From a virus, in IMG/VR virus record IMGVR_UViG_3300030090_005424, positions 1 through 24,117 of that record: DNA of 24,117 nt, one strand, 5' to 3'. Below, piece after piece: positions 15,663-21,054 of this stretch. Within the stretch, counting starts at the first letter, position 1; each line of letters starts with the position of its first letter. A model generated the notes under the pieces. The model saw nothing but the letters and a program-made list of their open reading frames with translations, ran no database searches and was not told the origin of the DNA. The position numbers and the translations under genes are program-made.

Positions 15663-15881
15663 ATGACTAAATTAACTAAAAAAAGATTTGTTATCTCAAA
15701 ATCTCTAATCGGAAAAAATGTAACTATTGAATTTACAACTAAAAAAGGTACTTTTGAATATAATCATGACGATGTATACTCAATCAATCAAGAAAGACTT
15801 GAGTCAATGGAGTGCTTCCAAAAATATGGTAACTACACTAACAGTAATAACTTACCAACATGGGCTCGCCTATCTGAGTAA
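15663..15881 (+). CDS. Small early protein of unknown function
   Basis: This 72-residue protein follows promoter copy 2 by an A/T-rich leader. It starts MTKLTKKRFVISKSLIGKN, has beta-like segments (VTIEFTTKKGTFEY), and ends PTWARLSE. The stop codon TAA at 15879-15881 is inside the 5' strand of the hammerhead ribozyme stem I, so the mRNA is probably cut a few tens of bases downstream. No catalytic or binding motif is recognised. An overlapping frame from 15727 to 15942 is a shadow. Confidence 0.7.
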   Translation: MTKLTKKRFVISKSLIGKNVTIEFTTKKGTFEYNHDDVYSINQERLESMECFQKYGNYTNSNNLPTWARLSE

Positions 15882-15927
15882 TACTGATGAGACTTCAATA
15901 GTCGAAACTACTTCGGTAGTCTATTAC
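15878..15927 (+). ncRNA. Type I hammerhead self-cleaving ribozyme
   Basis: All core parts are in order. Stem I, 15878-15883 (GTAATA) pairs perfectly with 15922-15927 (TATTAC). The core box CTGATGA is at 15884-15890. Stem II is GACT 15891-15894 with AGTC 15900-15903 around a 5-base loop. GAAA is at 15904-15907, its last A closing stem III. Stem III is ACTAC 15907-15911 with GTAGT 15916-15920 around a TTCG tetraloop. The site is C15921, so cleavage is expected between 15921 and 15922. Only stem I is open-ended, which makes it type I. It lies between two small genes; its role may be to separate them or set mRNA stability. Confidence 0.92.
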
Positions 15928-15947
15928 AAATCAACTAATTAAATACT

Positions 15948-16058
15948 ATGTTATCATACATTTTAGAAATTATTACTATTCTTACAATTACAGGCACTAT
16001 TTGTTACATAATGGAAAAATTCATTATGGAGAAAGAGAGTGAGAGTAGTAACTCCTAA
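15948..16058 (+). CDS. 36-residue single-pass membrane micro-protein
   Basis: The frame starts 21 bases after the end of the hammerhead ribozyme and encodes a strongly hydrophobic helix (residues 3-21, YILEIITILTITGTICYI) followed by a short charged tail with SES repeats. After ribozyme cleavage its mRNA would begin 26 bases before this ATG. It looks like an inner-membrane micro-protein, a kind phages often use early. No family is recognised. Confidence 0.55.
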   Translation: MLSYILEIITILTITGTICYIMEKFIMEKESESSNS

Positions 16059-16105
16059 TGAAATTTATCACTTAAACAATTAACCTACTTTAAAAATATA
16101 CTATT

Positions 16106-16237
16106 ATGAAAAAAAATAAAACATACAGAGTTTGTTTCGACAAGAAATTAAACAAGTTAAATTCAAAACAATTACTTCGTTTTTACAACGGTACTCCTTA
16201 CAAAGTATTGATAAATGAAAATAAAAATACAAACTAA
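16106..16237 (+). CDS. 43-residue protein of unknown function
   Basis: The frame MKKNKTYRVCFDKKLNKL continues with NSKQLLRFYNGTPYKVLI and ends ENKNTN, stop TAA at 16235-16237. That TAA is also the start of promoter copy 3. The basic, beta-like character recalls a small nucleic acid- or protein-binding fold, without a recognisable motif. No own promoter copy precedes it, so it shares a transcript with the membrane micro-protein or is read from the cleaved product. Confidence 0.55.
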   Translation: MKKNKTYRVCFDKKLNKLNSKQLLRFYNGTPYKVLINENKNTN

Positions 16238-16261
16238 ATACGTTACTCGTTGGATAATATA
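16235..16261 (+). promoter_or_regulatory. Phage promoter-like motif, copy 3
   Basis: TAAATACGT at 16235-16243 (last base differs), spacer TACTCGT, TGGATAATATA at 16251-16261. Its first TAA is the stop codon of the preceding gene. Confidence 0.75.
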
Positions 16262-16285
16262 AATGAACTTAATAAAATATATACT

Positions 16286-16531
16286 ATGTCTTACAAAAAA
16301 TCTCAAATTAACATTTTAAAATTAAAAAACCAAACTTATTTACCATTTCAACTACATCAATTGCCAAAATACTTTAATACGTCAACAACTGACTATTTTA
16401 ATCACAAAGGCTATTGCTATATAAACTTAAATGACATACTTGAAAATAATCCATACTTTAATCTTCAAACATTTAAAGACAACTTAACATTCAATAAACA
16501 ATTACCTCAACAATATACTAAACATAAATAA
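16286..16531 (+). CDS. Small protein of unknown function
   Basis: An upstream TTG frame begins at 16250, inside the promoter-like -10 box, so the ATG at 16286 is the better start and gives 81 residues beginning MSYKKSQINILKLKNQ. The protein is Asn-, Gln-, Tyr- and Lys-rich with several short strands and helices, no cysteine cluster, and a basic C-terminus (QYTKHK). It follows promoter copy 3 by about 24 bases. No family is recognised. Confidence 0.65.
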   Translation: MSYKKSQINILKLKNQTYLPFQLHQLPKYFNTSTTDYFNHKGYCYINLNDILENNPYFNLQTFKDNLTFNKQLPQQYTKHK

Positions 16532-16540
16532 AATACAAAT

Positions 16541-16567
16541 TAAATACGATACTAACTGGATAATATA
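16541..16567 (+). promoter_or_regulatory. Phage promoter-like motif, copy 4
   Basis: TAAATACGA at 16541-16549, spacer TACTAAC, TGGATAATATA at 16557-16567. It lies 21 bases before the ATG at 16589. Confidence 0.78.
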
Positions 16568-16588
16568 ATTGAATAAAATAAATACATT

Positions 16589-16792
16589 ATGACTAAATTA
16601 TTAAACAAATACAAGTTTCATTATAACTATGCTAAACAATATGGCGATACTGATATACAAGTAACTTATTTTACTAAAATTACTGACTTGTTTGCTCAAG
16701 AATTATATAGCGAGTTTGGCTTTGATACTTGTCATGAAGAAGAAAAAATAAATATACTAGATAAAACTTTTAAATTACTACAAAATGACTAA
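16589..16792 (+). CDS. Small protein of unknown function
   Basis: The 67-residue protein MTKLLNKYKFHYNYAKQYG is helical with many Tyr, Asp and Lys, and a C-terminal half of acidic helices (HEEEKINILDKTFKLLQND). Eight bases overlap the start of the next gene. It follows promoter copy 4 and opens an operon that seems to run to 17600. No family is recognised. Confidence 0.68.
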   Translation: MTKLLNKYKFHYNYAKQYGDTDIQVTYFTKITDLFAQELYSEFGFDTCHEEEKINILDKTFKLLQND

Positions 16793-17018
16793 ACTAGAAT
16801 TACAACAAATGTTACAAAGTATGGACCACTATACTCAATACTCAGATGATTATAGCGTTGTTGAGCATGGTAGAAAACAAAGAGATTTTATACTTGAGCA
16901 ACTAGATAATCTATTCAACAAGAAGTCTGAAGCTCTTGAGTTTTACAATGAAAATACACCTGATGGTTTAGGTTATACTAAAAGTTACATTGATGAATTA
17001 AAAGCAGAAGGAAACTAA
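16785..17018 (+). CDS. Small helical protein of unknown function
   Basis: This 77-residue protein has a helical N-terminus (MTKLELQQMLQSMDHYTQ), a middle helix with RKQRDFILEQLDNLFNKK, and a C-terminal helix TKSYIDELKAEGN. It is translationally coupled to the previous gene (8-base overlap) and to the lipoprotein gene, whose ATG follows its stop by one base. No motif is recognised. Confidence 0.68.
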   Translation: MTKLELQQMLQSMDHYTQYSDDYSVVEHGRKQRDFILEQLDNLFNKKSEALEFYNENTPDGLGYTKSYIDELKAEGN

Positions 17019-17019
17019 T

Positions 17020-17373
17020 ATGAAAAAAATAATGATAGGTGTGGGTGTTATACTAGGTATGACCTCATGTAGCAAAGAAGAACTAATACCAGAACATCGC
17101 TCGTATGTTAATGTAAGCACTCACAATCAAACTTGGTTGGTAGCTTATGCGGTAAATATAGCGACAATACCAGGTATTTATGATATAAATAGCGACTACA
17201 AGTTCTATGCTTTATCAGGTGGCGAAAGAATATGTTGCAACGTAGACAGTTACACTTTTGATAATAGAGTGTCAGTAGACTTAACTAGCGTTGGTTATAT
17301 GGACCAAGTGGATGGCTTCTATGTTGAAGTTGATGGAATAAATTATGAACTAGAAATAAATGAAATATACTAA
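17020..17373 (+). CDS. Lipoprotein with surface-export-like signal
   Basis: The 117 residues start MKKIMIGVGVILGMTSC, a signal peptide with lipobox GMTSC and acylated Cys at residue 17. The next residues are SKEE, fitting the lipoprotein export signal (lysine followed by two acidic residues beside the cysteine) that sends lipoproteins to the cell surface in Bacteroidota. The rest is a beta-rich, two-cysteine domain (C in ICCNVDS). A phage early surface lipoprotein typically blocks receptors or DNA entry of rival phages, so superinfection exclusion is the leading inference. It could instead modify the envelope. The lipoprotein call is strong; the role is not. Confidence 0.78.
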   Translation: MKKIMIGVGVILGMTSCSKEELIPEHRSYVNVSTHNQTWLVAYAVNIATIPGIYDINSDYKFYALSGGERICCNVDSYTFDNRVSVDLTSVGYMDQVDGFYVEVDGINYELEINEIY

Positions 17374-17374
17374 T

Positions 17375-17518
17375 ATGACTTATATTTACAAACATATAGA
17401 AAAAGATAAAGTAACTACAATTGTTACAACAGTAGATGAAAATGATAATGTAGAAGTAACACGAGAGGAAGTGTTAATTAAAGAGTGGGAAGAGCAGCAA
17501 AAAGATAAACATTACTAA
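17375..17518 (+). CDS. 47-residue protein of unknown function
   Basis: This frame starts one base after the lipoprotein stop (TAATATG) and reads MTYIYKHIEKDKVTTIVTTV then DENDNVEVTREEVLIKEWEE and ends DKHY. A beta hairpin followed by an acidic helix is likely. Same-style stop/start spacing as its neighbours supports it as real. No family known. Confidence 0.55.
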   Translation: MTYIYKHIEKDKVTTIVTTVDENDNVEVTREEVLIKEWEEQQKDKHY

Positions 17519-17519
17519 T

Positions 17520-17600
17520 ATGACACCTATAGATTTAGCAGTTTACCTATTGTTTTATTATTACTTAGTAGCACTAAAAAGATTTATTTATACAAAATAA
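17520..17600 (+). CDS. 26-residue membrane micro-protein
   Basis: Begins at an ATG one base after the previous stop. It encodes a hydrophobic helix with many Tyr and Leu (IDLAVYLLFYYYLVALK) ending RFIYTK. Its stop TAA at 17598-17600 is the first three bases of promoter copy 5. The length is close to the limit of what can be called a gene; spacing consistent with neighbours is the main support. Confidence 0.4.
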   Translation: MTPIDLAVYLLFYYYLVALKRFIYTK

Positions 17601-17624
17601 ATACGATTACTATTGGATAATATA
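17598..17624 (+). promoter_or_regulatory. Phage promoter-like motif, copy 5
   Basis: TAAATACGA at 17598-17606, spacer TTACTAT, TGGATAATATA at 17614-17624, 34 bases before the ATG at 17659. Its TAA is also a stop codon. Confidence 0.78.
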
Positions 17625-17658
17625 TATGACAAAAGCCAATTAAATAAAATTAAACTAT

Positions 17659-17871
17659 ATGAATTATTGTAGATGTGGTGAGCCCGTACACCCAGTTAGA
17701 CAAAAATACGGGTACAAAACATGTGTTAGTTGTAGTGGAGTTGAGCGTGTAGCTTCAGCTCCAGTCATAAACCATAAAACTGGTAACACAATACAAATTG
17801 TTACTCAAGAAGTAGCAAAAGCATTACATAAAGCAGGTAGACGTAAAGGTTACGGCACTTGCCTTAGATAA
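17659..17871 (+). CDS. Small zinc-ribbon protein
   Basis: The 70-residue protein carries C4-x-C6 and C22-x2-C25 in YCRCGEPVHPVRQKYGYKTC followed by VSCSG, a four-cysteine zinc ribbon comparable to the DksA/TraR C-terminal finger and seen in small marine phage proteins. The second half (PVINHKTGNTIQIVTQEVAK) is strand-helix, ending basic. Such proteins may bind RNA polymerase or nucleic acid. Its stop codon (17869-17871) begins a ninth-base copy of the promoter upstream box, and the structured RNA follows directly. Confidence 0.72.
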   Translation: MNYCRCGEPVHPVRQKYGYKTCVSCSGVERVASAPVINHKTGNTIQIVTQEVAKALHKAGRRKGYGTCLR

Positions 17872-17873
17872 AT

Positions 17874-17990
17874 ACGAGCGTGGCGCGTGAGATGTGTATA
17901 CGGTGAGAAACTGGTTGGAAGTCCACACCGTAATCTTACACGGTTGAACCTGTATAATAAGTGCCGTGTGTACTCACTTGGCCACCTCGT
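17874..17990 (+). ncRNA. Structured RNA candidate of unknown class
   Basis: The closing helix pairs ACGAG 17874-17878 with CTCGT 17986-17990 and, after one bulged C (17879), GTGGC 17880-17884 with GCCAC 17981-17985. A further helix pairs GTGAG 17887-17891 with CTCAC 17973-17977. Inside are two hairpins: ACGGTG 17900-17905 with CACCGT 17926-17931, and ACACGG 17938-17943 with CCGTGT 17964-17969. GGTT 17913-17916 and AACC 17947-17950 could form a loop-loop contact. The GC content is well above that of its flanks, and it fills almost the whole intergenic gap. It does not match a riboswitch or ribozyme I can name. Confidence 0.7.
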
Positions 17991-18013
17991 TTTATAAAGT
18001 AAATTAAATAACT

Positions 18014-18214
18014 ATGATTATATTAACAGTATTAGACTTTGAAGACGGCTTAGTATATCAGTATGATATAGAAGTCTTTCAAGATGGTAGTAAACCAGAA
18101 CTAGATGCAGATGACTTTGAAAAACTATTAGTAGAACAAGGTCACAACTTAAAAAATTGCGAGTGGATGTCACATAGCGATAACACTCTTAACAAGATTA
18201 AAATAGAATTATAA
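18014..18214 (+). CDS. Small acidic protein of unknown function
   Basis: This 66-residue protein is MIILTVLDFEDGLVYQYDIEV and then an acidic helix (ELDADDFEKLLVEQGHNLKN) and a terminal strand. It is the first gene after the structured RNA, about 23 bases behind it, so that RNA could act as its leader. A one-base overlap (TAATG) couples it to the next gene. Similar short proteins occur in marine phages; no role is recognised. Confidence 0.68.
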   Translation: MIILTVLDFEDGLVYQYDIEVFQDGSKPELDADDFEKLLVEQGHNLKNCEWMSHSDNTLNKIKIEL

Positions 18215-18402
18215 TGGAAGAATTTGAAACAGATATATTCTGGTTAGATAAATTTGAAGGAAAAGCTCAAGGAGGCTTATGGTTTCGAGCATTTGACTTA
18301 AATAAATTTATACAAAAAGTACAAACTGATGACAAAAAAGTTGTTGGTATAAGATTTGAAGGAAATAATTTAGAACTAATATACACAGAAAATGAAGTAT
18401 AA
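18214..18402 (+). CDS. Small protein of unknown function
   Basis: The 62 residues are MEEFETDIFWLDKFEGKAQ with a strand-rich body (GLWFRAFDLNKFIQ; KKVVGIRFEGNNLELIYT). It shares one base with the preceding stop and overlaps its downstream neighbour by 11 bases. Part of a compact early operon from 18014 to 19316. No family is recognised. Confidence 0.65.
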   Translation: MEEFETDIFWLDKFEGKAQGGLWFRAFDLNKFIQKVQTDDKKVVGIRFEGNNLELIYTENEV

Positions 18403-18907
18403 AGTAACAACAGCAACCGAAGCATTGCAAGTATTTGATATGCTCGGTATTAAAAACGTCTCAACAAGACGACAAAAACAAAATGGTACACAAGTATACG
18501 AACTACCTATACAACAAATGTGGCAGACGTGTAATCCAAAACCTTTGCGTTTTGCTTGTTATAGATCAGGTTATGTGCGTAATGTAAGTGAGTATAACTC
18601 AAGCGCTTACCAAATTAACAAAACTAAAAAGCAACCAGCAGGCAATGGCTATCACTTTGAACATACAGAGCGTATACTTATACCTAATTATGATGAGCGA
18701 TTAGTATACTTAGCTAACTTTGTACTAAGAAATTACTATCAAAAACCTACATACTTAATAAACGACTATGTTATTAAGTGTTTGAAAGAAGCTTATCACA
18801 AGCAAAACAAAACAGGTTTACCATGGGGCGACTCTGTTCACCCAGAATCTACACCAGAAAATGACATACAAGTAATTATTAACGGACATAGATACAATTT
18901 ATCATGA
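18392..18907 (+). CDS. Unknown early protein
   Basis: This is the longest unknown gene of the early region (171 residues). It begins MKYKVTTATEALQVFDMLG, with a helix-turn pattern that could be the start of a winged fold (TRRQKQNGTQVYELP), and continues with several helices; there are cysteines near residues 47 and 56 and a basic mid region. It overlaps both neighbours (11 and 4 bases). The length and mixed fold suggest an enzyme or a nucleic acid binding protein, but no catalytic motif is clear. Confidence 0.65.
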   Translation: MKYKVTTATEALQVFDMLGIKNVSTRRQKQNGTQVYELPIQQMWQTCNPKPLRFACYRSGYVRNVSEYNSSAYQINKTKKQPAGNGYHFEHTERILIPNYDERLVYLANFVLRNYYQKPTYLINDYVIKCLKEAYHKQNKTGLPWGDSVHPESTPENDIQVIINGHRYNLS

Positions 18908-19125
18908 GTACATTTTACAAAGACACAAGAGTTAACGGCAAGCTAGCTAGACTAGAAGACGTTATAGAAGAAGCATATAATAGAGCATTAGCAACTATCG
19001 ATGATGCTTTATATGAACTAATAGGTACAAGCGAAAGCGATCCAGATGAGTTTTACATGGACTATAAAGAAGCGTTTGGACATATAGTAGAACAATTAAA
19101 TAAGTTTCACAATGTTGAAGATTAA
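18904..19125 (+). CDS. Small helical protein of unknown function
   Basis: The 73 residues are mostly helix, MSTFYKDTRVNGKLARLEDVI, then EEAYNRALATIDDALYELIG, and DPDEFYMDYKEAFGHIVEQ. It overlaps the preceding gene by four bases (ATGA). The acidic helical composition gives no function. Confidence 0.66.
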   Translation: MSTFYKDTRVNGKLARLEDVIEEAYNRALATIDDALYELIGTSESDPDEFYMDYKEAFGHIVEQLNKFHNVED

Positions 19126-19246
19126 GAATATATTTAAGTACGAACCTGAACTAGTTAAAAATTTAAAAGAGTATGACAAAAAAGAGGAAGCTAAACAGCA
19201 AAAATCCAAAGTACAAAACAAAAGCAGAAGTAAAAGCAACAACTAA
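19112..19246 (+). CDS. 44-residue protein of unknown function (overlapping)
   Basis: An ATG within the end of the preceding gene opens a frame MLKIKNIFKYEPELVKNL, then EYDKKEEAKQQKSKVQN and a basic tail. It overlaps the next small frame by 74 bases in another register. The first half looks protein-like, but the second is a Lys/Ser-rich run that may be only the shadow of the next gene. It is weaker than its neighbour. Confidence 0.35.
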   Translation: MLKIKNIFKYEPELVKNLKEYDKKEEAKQQKSKVQNKSRSKSNN

Positions 19247-19316
19247 AGATGTTGACAAAAGGGTGTTAATAGCTGAGGCTAAAGGCGCTAAAGTATACGC
19301 TACGTTTTACAAGTAA
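19173..19316 (+). CDS. 47-residue basic protein
   Basis: The frame MTKKRKLNSKNPKYKTKAEV continues KATTKDVDKRVLIAEAKGAK and ends VYATFYK, stop 19314-19316, just before promoter copy 6. The C-terminal strand-helix-strand pattern (RVLIAEAKGAKVYATFYK) is well formed and not expected by chance. Strongly basic. The overlap with the frame at 19112 is one of two possibilities: both are used, or only this one is real. Confidence 0.55.
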   Translation: MTKKRKLNSKNPKYKTKAEVKATTKDVDKRVLIAEAKGAKVYATFYK

Positions 19317-19323
19317 TACAAAA

Positions 19324-19350
19324 TAAATACGAACACTAACGGATAATAAT
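19324..19350 (+). promoter_or_regulatory. Phage promoter-like motif, copy 6
   Basis: TAAATACGA at 19324-19332, spacer ACACTAA, then CGGATAATAATATA, which has C for T at the first place of the second box and one extra AAT. It lies 24 bases before the ATG at 19374. Confidence 0.72.
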
Positions 19351-19373
19351 ATAAACCAATTAAATAAACCATT

Positions 19374-19748
19374 ATGACAAAAGTAGAATTAGAAGTAAAG
19401 ATTGAAGCTTTACAAAAGTTACTAGGTGAAAAAGTAACAGAACAAACAACTTATCAAAACCAAATAAACGAGTTGCAGCAAAAACTAGATGATTTAAACA
19501 AACCAAAGCTTACTGGCTTTCAGTTTAATCAAGTTGCAAAAGTAATTGAAACCGCCGTTATGAACTACCCACTTGACGACGTTGACAACTATAGCATTGA
19601 CTATGGTATTGACTATGATAACAGAATAACTTGTGAATCATTTACCTTTGACTCTGCTGATGACTTAGCTGAAGATATAGTTCGAGGTGTTGAGTACTTG
19701 TTTGAAATAATAGATGATGAAGATGATAACCAAGAAAACCAAGACTAA
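19374..19748 (+). CDS. Coiled-coil early protein
   Basis: This 124-residue protein starts with a Leu/Gln/Lys helix of about 43 residues with heptad spacing (LQKLLGEKV, INELQQKLDDL), a likely coiled coil. A second domain of acidic strands and helices follows, DYGIDYDNRITCESFTFD, and then an Asp/Glu-rich tail (DDEDDNQENQD). An acidic tail can mimic nucleic acid or bind basic proteins, but no target is seen. It is directly behind promoter copy 6. Confidence 0.68.
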   Translation: MTKVELEVKIEALQKLLGEKVTEQTTYQNQINELQQKLDDLNKPKLTGFQFNQVAKVIETAVMNYPLDDVDNYSIDYGIDYDNRITCESFTFDSADDLAEDIVRGVEYLFEIIDDEDDNQENQD

Positions 19749-19749
19749 T

Positions 19750-19941
19750 ATGAAAGACGGTATATATGAAAGCGATAACGCTAGATACTTTGTACAAAAC
19801 GGTAAAGTGCTAATGCACTTAAAAGGTATCGGTTGGTACAAAACAACTAAACATTTTAACTTCGGTACATGGGTTTCAGAGTTAAACTCAGCAATGAGCG
19901 CTAACTTTAACCACGCGTATACTATAGCTAAACAATGGTAA
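19750..19941 (+). CDS. Small protein of unknown function
   Basis: The frame opens at 19714, but that overlaps the acidic tail of the previous gene. The ATG at 19750, one base after the stop (TAATATG), gives 63 residues beginning MKDGIYESDNARYFVQNGKV. It is a compact beta-strand protein with several Trp and Tyr. The stop is followed one base later by the next ATG. No family is recognised. Confidence 0.63.
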   Translation: MKDGIYESDNARYFVQNGKVLMHLKGIGWYKTTKHFNFGTWVSELNSAMSANFNHAYTIAKQW

Positions 19942-19942
19942 T

Positions 19943-20188
19943 ATGAGTAGTTTACCAAAGTGGTTCAACGGTGAAGTTTACACCGAGGGTGCCGAAGTAC
20001 AAAATAGATTTGGTGGTGACAGTTGCTACCTAAATGCAGAAGAGCTTAGTATGTATGACTTTGTTATAGGTGCTAGCACTATGTATGAAATGGGTATGCA
20101 CCATGATAAATTAGTAACCGATCTTAGAAAAGGTCTTGATTGGTTCAGAAAAAATAACCCGTCAGCTTATATGACATTATTAGATTAA
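19943..20188 (+). CDS. Conserved-looking small protein of marine phages
   Basis: The 81 residues have the pattern LPKWFNGEVYTEGAEVQNRFGG then CYLNAEELSMYDFVIGA and GLDWFRKNNPSAYMTLLD, which I remember from many unnamed small proteins of marine phages, including cyanophages, although I have not searched. The function of that family is not known to me. The gene is coupled with its neighbours by one- to three-base spacings. Confidence 0.68.
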   Translation: MSSLPKWFNGEVYTEGAEVQNRFGGDSCYLNAEELSMYDFVIGASTMYEMGMHHDKLVTDLRKGLDWFRKNNPSAYMTLLD

Positions 20189-20191
20189 ATT

Positions 20192-20452
20192 ATGACAGCA
20201 GAACAAATAGAAAATTACATTACAACTCAACTAGAGTGCACGCCAAGACATGACTGTGAAGCTTTAGCTAATGCTATTAACGATATTGCAGATGAAGTAG
20301 ATTTTGACTCATTTAGGATAATGCAGTTATTATTAGAGAACAAACCTATTGATGCACTACATACGCATAGCTATGGCTTCCATACATCTAATGGTAGAGA
20401 AATTATTAACGGAATACAAAGTAAATATTATGAGTACGAGAGCACAAGTTAG
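20192..20452 (+). CDS. Small protein of unknown function
   Basis: This 86-residue protein is helical in its first half (AEQIENYITTQLECTPRHDC; EALANAINDIADEVDFDSF) and has aromatic and histidine residues in the second (ALHTHSYGFHTS). It overlaps the next gene by 23 bases. No recognised motif; two cysteines and several histidines might bind a metal. Confidence 0.62.
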   Translation: MTAEQIENYITTQLECTPRHDCEALANAINDIADEVDFDSFRIMQLLLENKPIDALHTHSYGFHTSNGREIINGIQSKYYEYESTS

Positions 20453-20792
20453 ATTTGCCACACGAGAGCAAGGTGTATCATTTAACGATCACCCACAAAA
20501 GATACACGCACAATTTTACTGTCATTATGACGGCTATCCTGAAGGCTTAGGTGTAGAAATAGCAGAGTGTTTTACTAAATACGGTAAAATATATAGCTGG
20601 GAAATAGAAGACCTAAACCATAAGCATGACGACCTTGAATATATATATTACGTATGGCAACATCCAATGAAAGAAACGTGGATAAGTATATTTAAAGTAA
20701 GCTGGACAGATATAAGTGGTGAGTGTATATTTGTAGGTCGACCGAGTGATCTTATAGATAGATACAAACCAAATACGAACACTGATGGATAA
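20430..20792 (+). CDS. MSTRA-type small phage protein
   Basis: The frame opens at 20349, but the ATG at 20430 gives the natural N-terminus MSTRAQVRFA. With an aromatic and histidine-rich centre (HAQFYCHYDGYPEGLG), the 120-residue protein matches the 'STRA...HWDGYPEG' pattern I know from unnamed proteins of cyanophages and other marine phages. That fold is unassigned. Its C-terminus contains promoter copy 7, so the promoter lies inside the coding sequence. Confidence 0.65.
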   Translation: MSTRAQVRFATREQGVSFNDHPQKIHAQFYCHYDGYPEGLGVEIAECFTKYGKIYSWEIEDLNHKHDDLEYIYYVWQHPMKETWISIFKVSWTDISGECIFVGRPSDLIDRYKPNTNTDG

Positions 20793-20796
20793 TATA
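20770..20796 (+). promoter_or_regulatory. Phage promoter-like motif, copy 7
   Basis: CAAATACGA at 20770-20778 (C for T at the first base), spacer ACACTGA, TGGATAATATA at 20786-20796. It overlaps the end of the previous gene and sits only 3 bases before the ATG at 20800. Confidence 0.75.
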
Positions 20797-20799
20797 GTT

Positions 20800-21054
20800 A
20801 TGACAGAAAAACAATTAAATCAACTAGTAGATAAACTAGCGGGCGCTATGATTAAGCGTATCTACGGTATAGAACAAAACGATGCTAGAGATAAAATGTC
20901 TTACTTTGCAGACAACATGGACGATCACGCTGTTGGTGAGTTAGCTAGGCTAATGACACTAATGAACTTATATGAAGACCGTGAAGAGTATGAAAAATGT
21001 GCTGCAGTTAAAAAGCATTTAGATAAAGTAAACAAAATTATAGACCAATTATGA
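20800..21054 (+). CDS. Small protein with UVR-like C-terminus
   Basis: An ATG at 20785 lies inside promoter copy 7, so the ATG at 20800 (MTEKQLNQLVDKLAG) is the better start and gives 84 residues. If transcription starts a few bases after the -10 element, this mRNA would be leaderless or nearly so. The C-terminal helix pair (EDREEYEKCAAVKKHLDKVN) resembles the UVR motif found in UvrB/UvrC and other DNA repair or Clp-binding proteins. It overlaps the ligase by 4 bases. A repair-related role is a weak inference. Confidence 0.62.
   Translation: MTEKQLNQLVDKLAGAMIKRIYGIEQNDARDKMSYFADNMDDHAVGELARLMTLMNLYEDREEYEKCAAVKKHLDKVNKIIDQL

Noticed and set aside
17874-17990. The structured block as a tRNA or known riboswitch
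   Set aside because: It has no cloverleaf or CCA end, and no TPP, cobalamin, SAM or purine signature could be aligned by eye.
18322-19668. Other CTGATGA occurrences as ribozyme cores
   Set aside because: The copies near 18325 and 19660 lack a following GAAA box and pairing arms, and lie inside coding sequence.
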